A stretch of DNA of 64,000 bases from JAGNZR01 sp051646055 (lineage in GTDB: Bacteria; Fusobacteriota; Fusobacteriia; Fusobacteriales; Fusobacteriaceae). The DNA is taken from contig JBOFCM010000169.1 in NCBI GenBank assembly GCA_051646055.1, positions 1 through 64,000 on the forward strand, given 5' to 3'. The position numbers and the translations under genes are program-made. Positions 61,274 to 64,000 of the stretch are shown here, piece by piece; within the stretch, counting starts at the first letter, position 1; each line of letters starts with the position of its first letter. Below the pieces are notes generated by a model. It saw only the letters and a program-made list of their open reading frames with translations, ran no database searches and was not told the origin of the DNA.

Positions 61274-63475
61274 CTAAGAATGCTTCTCAAGAAATTTATC
61301 AGCAATTATAGCCGCAATCTCCTTTGTTCCATCCACAAATTCAACTACTACTCTTTTTTCATCCATATCTCTCACAATACCCAGTCCAAATTTTTTATGC
61401 ATAACTTTTTCTCCTGGTAAATATGGATAATTTTTATTTTTTTTCATATTTTCAAATCTATCTAAACTGAAATTTTCTATTTTACTTTCTCTTTTTAAAC
61501 TCTCTCTTCCTAAAGAACTATGAGCATATGAACGCTGTTCCTCTAGATGGCTACCAATCCTTTCTTTTAAAAGCTCAGTAGGAATCTCTTTTATAAATCT
61601 GGATCTTGTTCTAAAGTTCATGTCTCCATACATATACCTTGCATCTGCATAACTTATAACAAGTTCCTCTTCAGCCCTTGTTATAGCTACATAACACAAT
61701 CTTCTCTCCTCTTCTAAAGTAGATTTTTCAAAGTCAGCCATTTTTCCAGGAAAAATTTCATCTTCTACCCCCGTAAGGAAAACCACAGGAAACTCAAGGC
61801 CCTTGGAGTTATGTATCGTCATAAGCTTGACATACTGTGAACTCTCTTCTAACTCATCTGTAGCACTTACAAGGGATACATTTTCAAGGTACTCTCCAAG
61901 TGTGAGATTTTCTGCTATTTTTTCTAGTTCAGATATGGAGTTTCTAAGTTCATCTATATTTTCCAATCTTCCTTCAAAATCTGGATAATTATTCTCAATA
62001 TATTTCTCATATCCTATTTCAGATAAAAGTTTTTCAAAAATTTCTGAAACTTTGGCATACTCTCTGCTCATCTCTCTTAATTCTGTTATAAGCGTATAGA
62101 ACTCATCTAACGACACTTTTACAGCTGGCCCTATTCCATCTATCTCATCTATACTTTCAAGCGCTTCAAAGGCTGTAATCTCTTTATCTTTAGCATAAGA
62201 AACTATTTTTTCCAGGGTTTTATCCCCTATTTTTCTCTTTGGAGTATTTATTATTCTGCCAAAACTTAAAGTATCTTTAGAGTTGTTAACAAAAGTGAGA
62301 TACGATAAAATATCTTTGATCTCTGCTCTCTGATAAAACTGCATTCCGCCAAAAATTTTATAAGGTATGTTGTGTTTTAAAAAGGCTTCTTCAAAATTTC
62401 TAGACTGAGCATTAGTTCTATAAAGAATGGTAAAATCACTATACCCTTTTCCTCTGTTCTTTAGTTCTTTTATCCTATTCACAACCATCTCAGCTTCCTC
62501 ACGCCCATCCTTGCAATGAGCAAGAATAAGCTGTTCCCCCTGCTGTTTTTTTGTCCAAAGTTTTTTATCTCTAGAAGTTGTATTATGTTTTATCACAGCA
62601 TTGGCTGCGTCTAGAATGGCAGATGTTGAACGGTAATTTTCTTCAAGTTTTATAACCATTGCATCCGGATAATCTTTCTCAAAATCCAAAATATTTTTTA
62701 TGTTTGCACCTCTAAAACCGTAAATACTCTGATTTTCATCTCCAACCACACAAATATTTCCATATTTTTCAGCTATTTTTTTTACTATTCTATACTGAAT
62801 ATCGTTAGTATCCTGATACTCATCTACCATTATATATCTATATTTCGTGGCAATTTTCTCTGCTATTTCATCTATTTCTAGTAATTTATGACAGTTTACC
62901 AGAATATCTGCAAAATCCATACAATTATTTTTTCTAAGCTGAGAATTGTATCGTCTGTAGACCTCAGTTATTATTTTACTATTGGGCTGGAATCTATTCT
63001 CTTTTTCATATTCCTCTGGTGTTATTGAATTTTCTTTCAATTTAGAAATATGGGAAGCTAATATGCTCTCTGTAAGTTTTTTATCAGGAATAACTAGATC
63101 TTTGCATATGTTTTTGATTACTCTTTTTTGATCATCTCCATCGTATATTGTAAAATTGGAGTCAAAACCTATTTTTTCTGCGTATATTCTCAAAAGTCTC
63201 ATAGCAAAAGAGTGAAATGTTGAAATAGTAGCTCTATGAGCATCTTCTCCCACGAGTCTTTCAACTCTCTCTCTCATTTCTTTGGCTGCTTTATTAGTAA
63301 ATGTAACCGCCAATATGCTGTATGGTGATACCCCTTTTTCTAAAATCATATGAGCTATTCTGTAAGTAATAGTTCTAGTTTTTCCAGATCCGGCTCCTGC
63401 CAGTATTAGAAGTGCTCCATCTATTTTGGCTGCCGCTGCTCTCTGATATTCATTAAGACCATTCAATATACTCAT
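61274..63475 (-). CDS. ATP-dependent DNA helicase UvrD/PcrA
   Basis: Superfamily 1A 3'-5' helicase for repair and replication-transcription conflicts. 733 residues. Motif I is AGAGSGKTRTITYRIA, motif Ia TFTNKAAKEMRERV, motif II VDEYQDTN, motif III VGDENQSIYGFRGA, motif V MTIHNSKGLEFPVVF and motif VI CYVAITRAEEEL. The C-terminal Tudor-like end (PGEKVMHKKFGLGIVRDMDEKRVVVEF) is the PcrA/UvrD RNA-polymerase contact. It is the first gene of the lipid A operon and has its own promoter. Confidence 0.97.
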   Translation of the reverse strand: MSILNGLNEYQRAAAAKIDGALLILAGAGSGKTRTITYRIAHMILEKGVSPYSILAVTFTNKAAKEMRERVERLVGEDAHRATISTFHSFAMRLLRIYAEKIGFDSNFTIYDGDDQKRVIKNICKDLVIPDKKLTESILASHISKLKENSITPEEYEKENRFQPNSKIITEVYRRYNSQLRKNNCMDFADILVNCHKLLEIDEIAEKIATKYRYIMVDEYQDTNDIQYRIVKKIAEKYGNICVVGDENQSIYGFRGANIKNILDFEKDYPDAMVIKLEENYRSTSAILDAANAVIKHNTTSRDKKLWTKKQQGEQLILAHCKDGREEAEMVVNRIKELKNRGKGYSDFTILYRTNAQSRNFEEAFLKHNIPYKIFGGMQFYQRAEIKDILSYLTFVNNSKDTLSFGRIINTPKRKIGDKTLEKIVSYAKDKEITAFEALESIDEIDGIGPAVKVSLDEFYTLITELREMSREYAKVSEIFEKLLSEIGYEKYIENNYPDFEGRLENIDELRNSISELEKIAENLTLGEYLENVSLVSATDELEESSQYVKLMTIHNSKGLEFPVVFLTGVEDEIFPGKMADFEKSTLEEERRLCYVAITRAEEELVISYADARYMYGDMNFRTRSRFIKEIPTELLKERIGSHLEEQRSYAHSSLGRESLKRESKIENFSLDRFENMKKNKNYPYLPGEKVMHKKFGLGIVRDMDEKRVVVEFVDGTKEIAAIIADKFLEKHS

Positions 63476-63517
63476 AACACACTCCCGCTTATTTCCTTAA
63501 TTTTTCTCCATTTTTTT

Positions 63518-63546
63518 ATTATACCATAATACCTGTTATTATTCAA
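63518..63546 (-). promoter_or_regulatory. Promoter of the uvrD-lpx operon
   Basis: Minus strand TTGAAT (63546-63541), 17-base spacer, perfect TATAAT (63523-63518). The -35 box lies in the last codons of the cation transporter gene. It is 43 bases before the uvrD start. Confidence 0.82.
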
Positions 63547-64000
63547 TTATCGGGTCCACATGAATCAGAACTTCCTTAACCTCTGGAAATTCTATTAAAA
63601 TTGAATTTTCCAAAGTATCTGCAAGAGCATGAGCTTCGTCCACACTCATATCACCCGGAACTCTGATATCCATATTCAAAAATATTTTATCTCCTGAACT
63701 TCTCATCTGGATTTCATGGACATTTTTTATGTCGCTGCTTTTATATATATATTCCTCTATCTTTTGAAGAAATTCTTTGTCCTGCTTATCCATTATTATA
63801 TGCGCATTTTCAAAAATCACAGAAATTCCCTCTTTCATTATGACCAGAGCAATTGGCAGACTCAATAACAAGTCAAAAAGAGGATTTACATAGATTGCTA
63901 AAATTATTCCTAGCACTGCTCCTAAAGAAGTGAAAATATCGTTTCTGCTATCTTTTGCATCTGCAATAAGAGCTGAATTCCCTGTGTTTTTGCCTACTTT
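63539..64000 (-). CDS. Cation diffusion facilitator transporter, C-terminal part
   Basis: The last 153 codons of a CDF-family metal exporter (zinc, manganese or iron); the frame is open to the window edge, so the N-terminus is beyond 64000. A membrane helix begins after ALIADAKDSRNDIFTSLGAVLG, where family members have the HsrsD metal-site motif; here the first position of that motif is Lys (AKDSRND). The cytoplasmic C-terminal domain is EDA-like: IMKEGISVIFENAHIIMDKQ, RSSGDKIFLNMDIRVPGDMSVDEAHALAD, VLIHVDP. It ends before the uvrD promoter. Confidence 0.9.
   Translation of the reverse strand, partial: KVGKNTGNSALIADAKDSRNDIFTSLGAVLGIILAIYVNPLFDLLLSLPIALVIMKEGISVIFENAHIIMDKQDKEFLQKIEEYIYKSSDIKNVHEIQMRSSGDKIFLNMDIRVPGDMSVDEAHALADTLENSILIEFPEVKEVLIHVDPIIE

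Noticed and set aside
1..64000. CRISPR array, insertion sequence, prophage, integrase attachment site or defence island
   Set aside because: No regularly spaced repeats, transposase, integrase, phage structural gene or restriction gene was seen; gene content and composition are uniform.
1..64000. tRNA genes
   Set aside because: Intergenic spaces are few and short; no cloverleaf with a GGTTCGAATCC-type arm was found by eye. The TTAGTTCAAAG stretch near 35-45 lacks the rest of a tRNA.

Overview
The window is AT-rich, roughly one third G+C by eye, and reads as a chromosomal core region of a Gram-negative anaerobe of the Fusobacteriota. The genus cannot be fixed from sequence alone. The evidence is a full set of lipid A enzymes (LpxA, LpxB, LpxC, LpxK and LpxI instead of LpxH) together with traits common in Firmicutes-like genomes: HrcA/CIRCE heat-shock control, RNase J, an EcfA1A2T vitamin importer, RbgA and strong AGGAGG ribosome sites. 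I count 60 protein genes and one RNA gene. All but three genes run leftward, as expected of a highly expressed leading-strand block.

Left to right: a strong leftward promoter with a short structured leader runs off the left edge, followed by the RNase P RNA gene. Next is a macromolecular-synthesis block (dnaG, rpoD, a degenerate sigma-like paralogue, a Nif3 protein and a small membrane protein). After it come a periplasmic parvulin chaperone and an orphan NtrC-type activator. A small rightward pair (an unknown protein and a histidine phosphatase) converges at a terminator on a riboflavin ECF operon (ribU-ecfA1-ecfA2-ecfT) headed by an FMN riboswitch. The hrcA-grpE-dnaK-dnaJ heat-shock operon has a perfect CIRCE operator.

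From about 37.15 kb down to 19.14 kb, nineteen genes lie head to tail with tiny gaps or overlaps between one good promoter and one good terminator. They cover Holliday-junction resolution (ruvB), RNA modification (rsmE, mtaB, tlyA, rsmI), cell elongation (mreD-like, mrdA), RNA decay (RNase J), isoprenoid synthesis (dxs), ribosome assembly (yhbY, rbgA) and NAD synthesis (nadE). Upstream is ptsI-ptsH-ispH-rpsA, whose first gene is divergent from an AbgT-family transporter.

The right third holds an amino acid permease, nadD, a PTS IIA protein, lpxK, smc and hslU. Upstream of these is a uvrD-led operon carrying lpxC-fabZ-lpxA-lpxI-lpxB-msbA-rph-rdgB, so envelope assembly and nucleotide or RNA housekeeping are expressed together. 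The right edge cuts a cation diffusion facilitator gene.

I found no prophage, insertion sequence, CRISPR array, toxin-antitoxin pair or recognisable defence island. The items most worth a second look are the degenerate sigma-70 paralogue behind rpoD, the orphan sigma-54 activator with a damaged receiver pocket, the ECF energising module placed under FMN control, several unrecognised conserved-looking proteins, and hslU without hslV.
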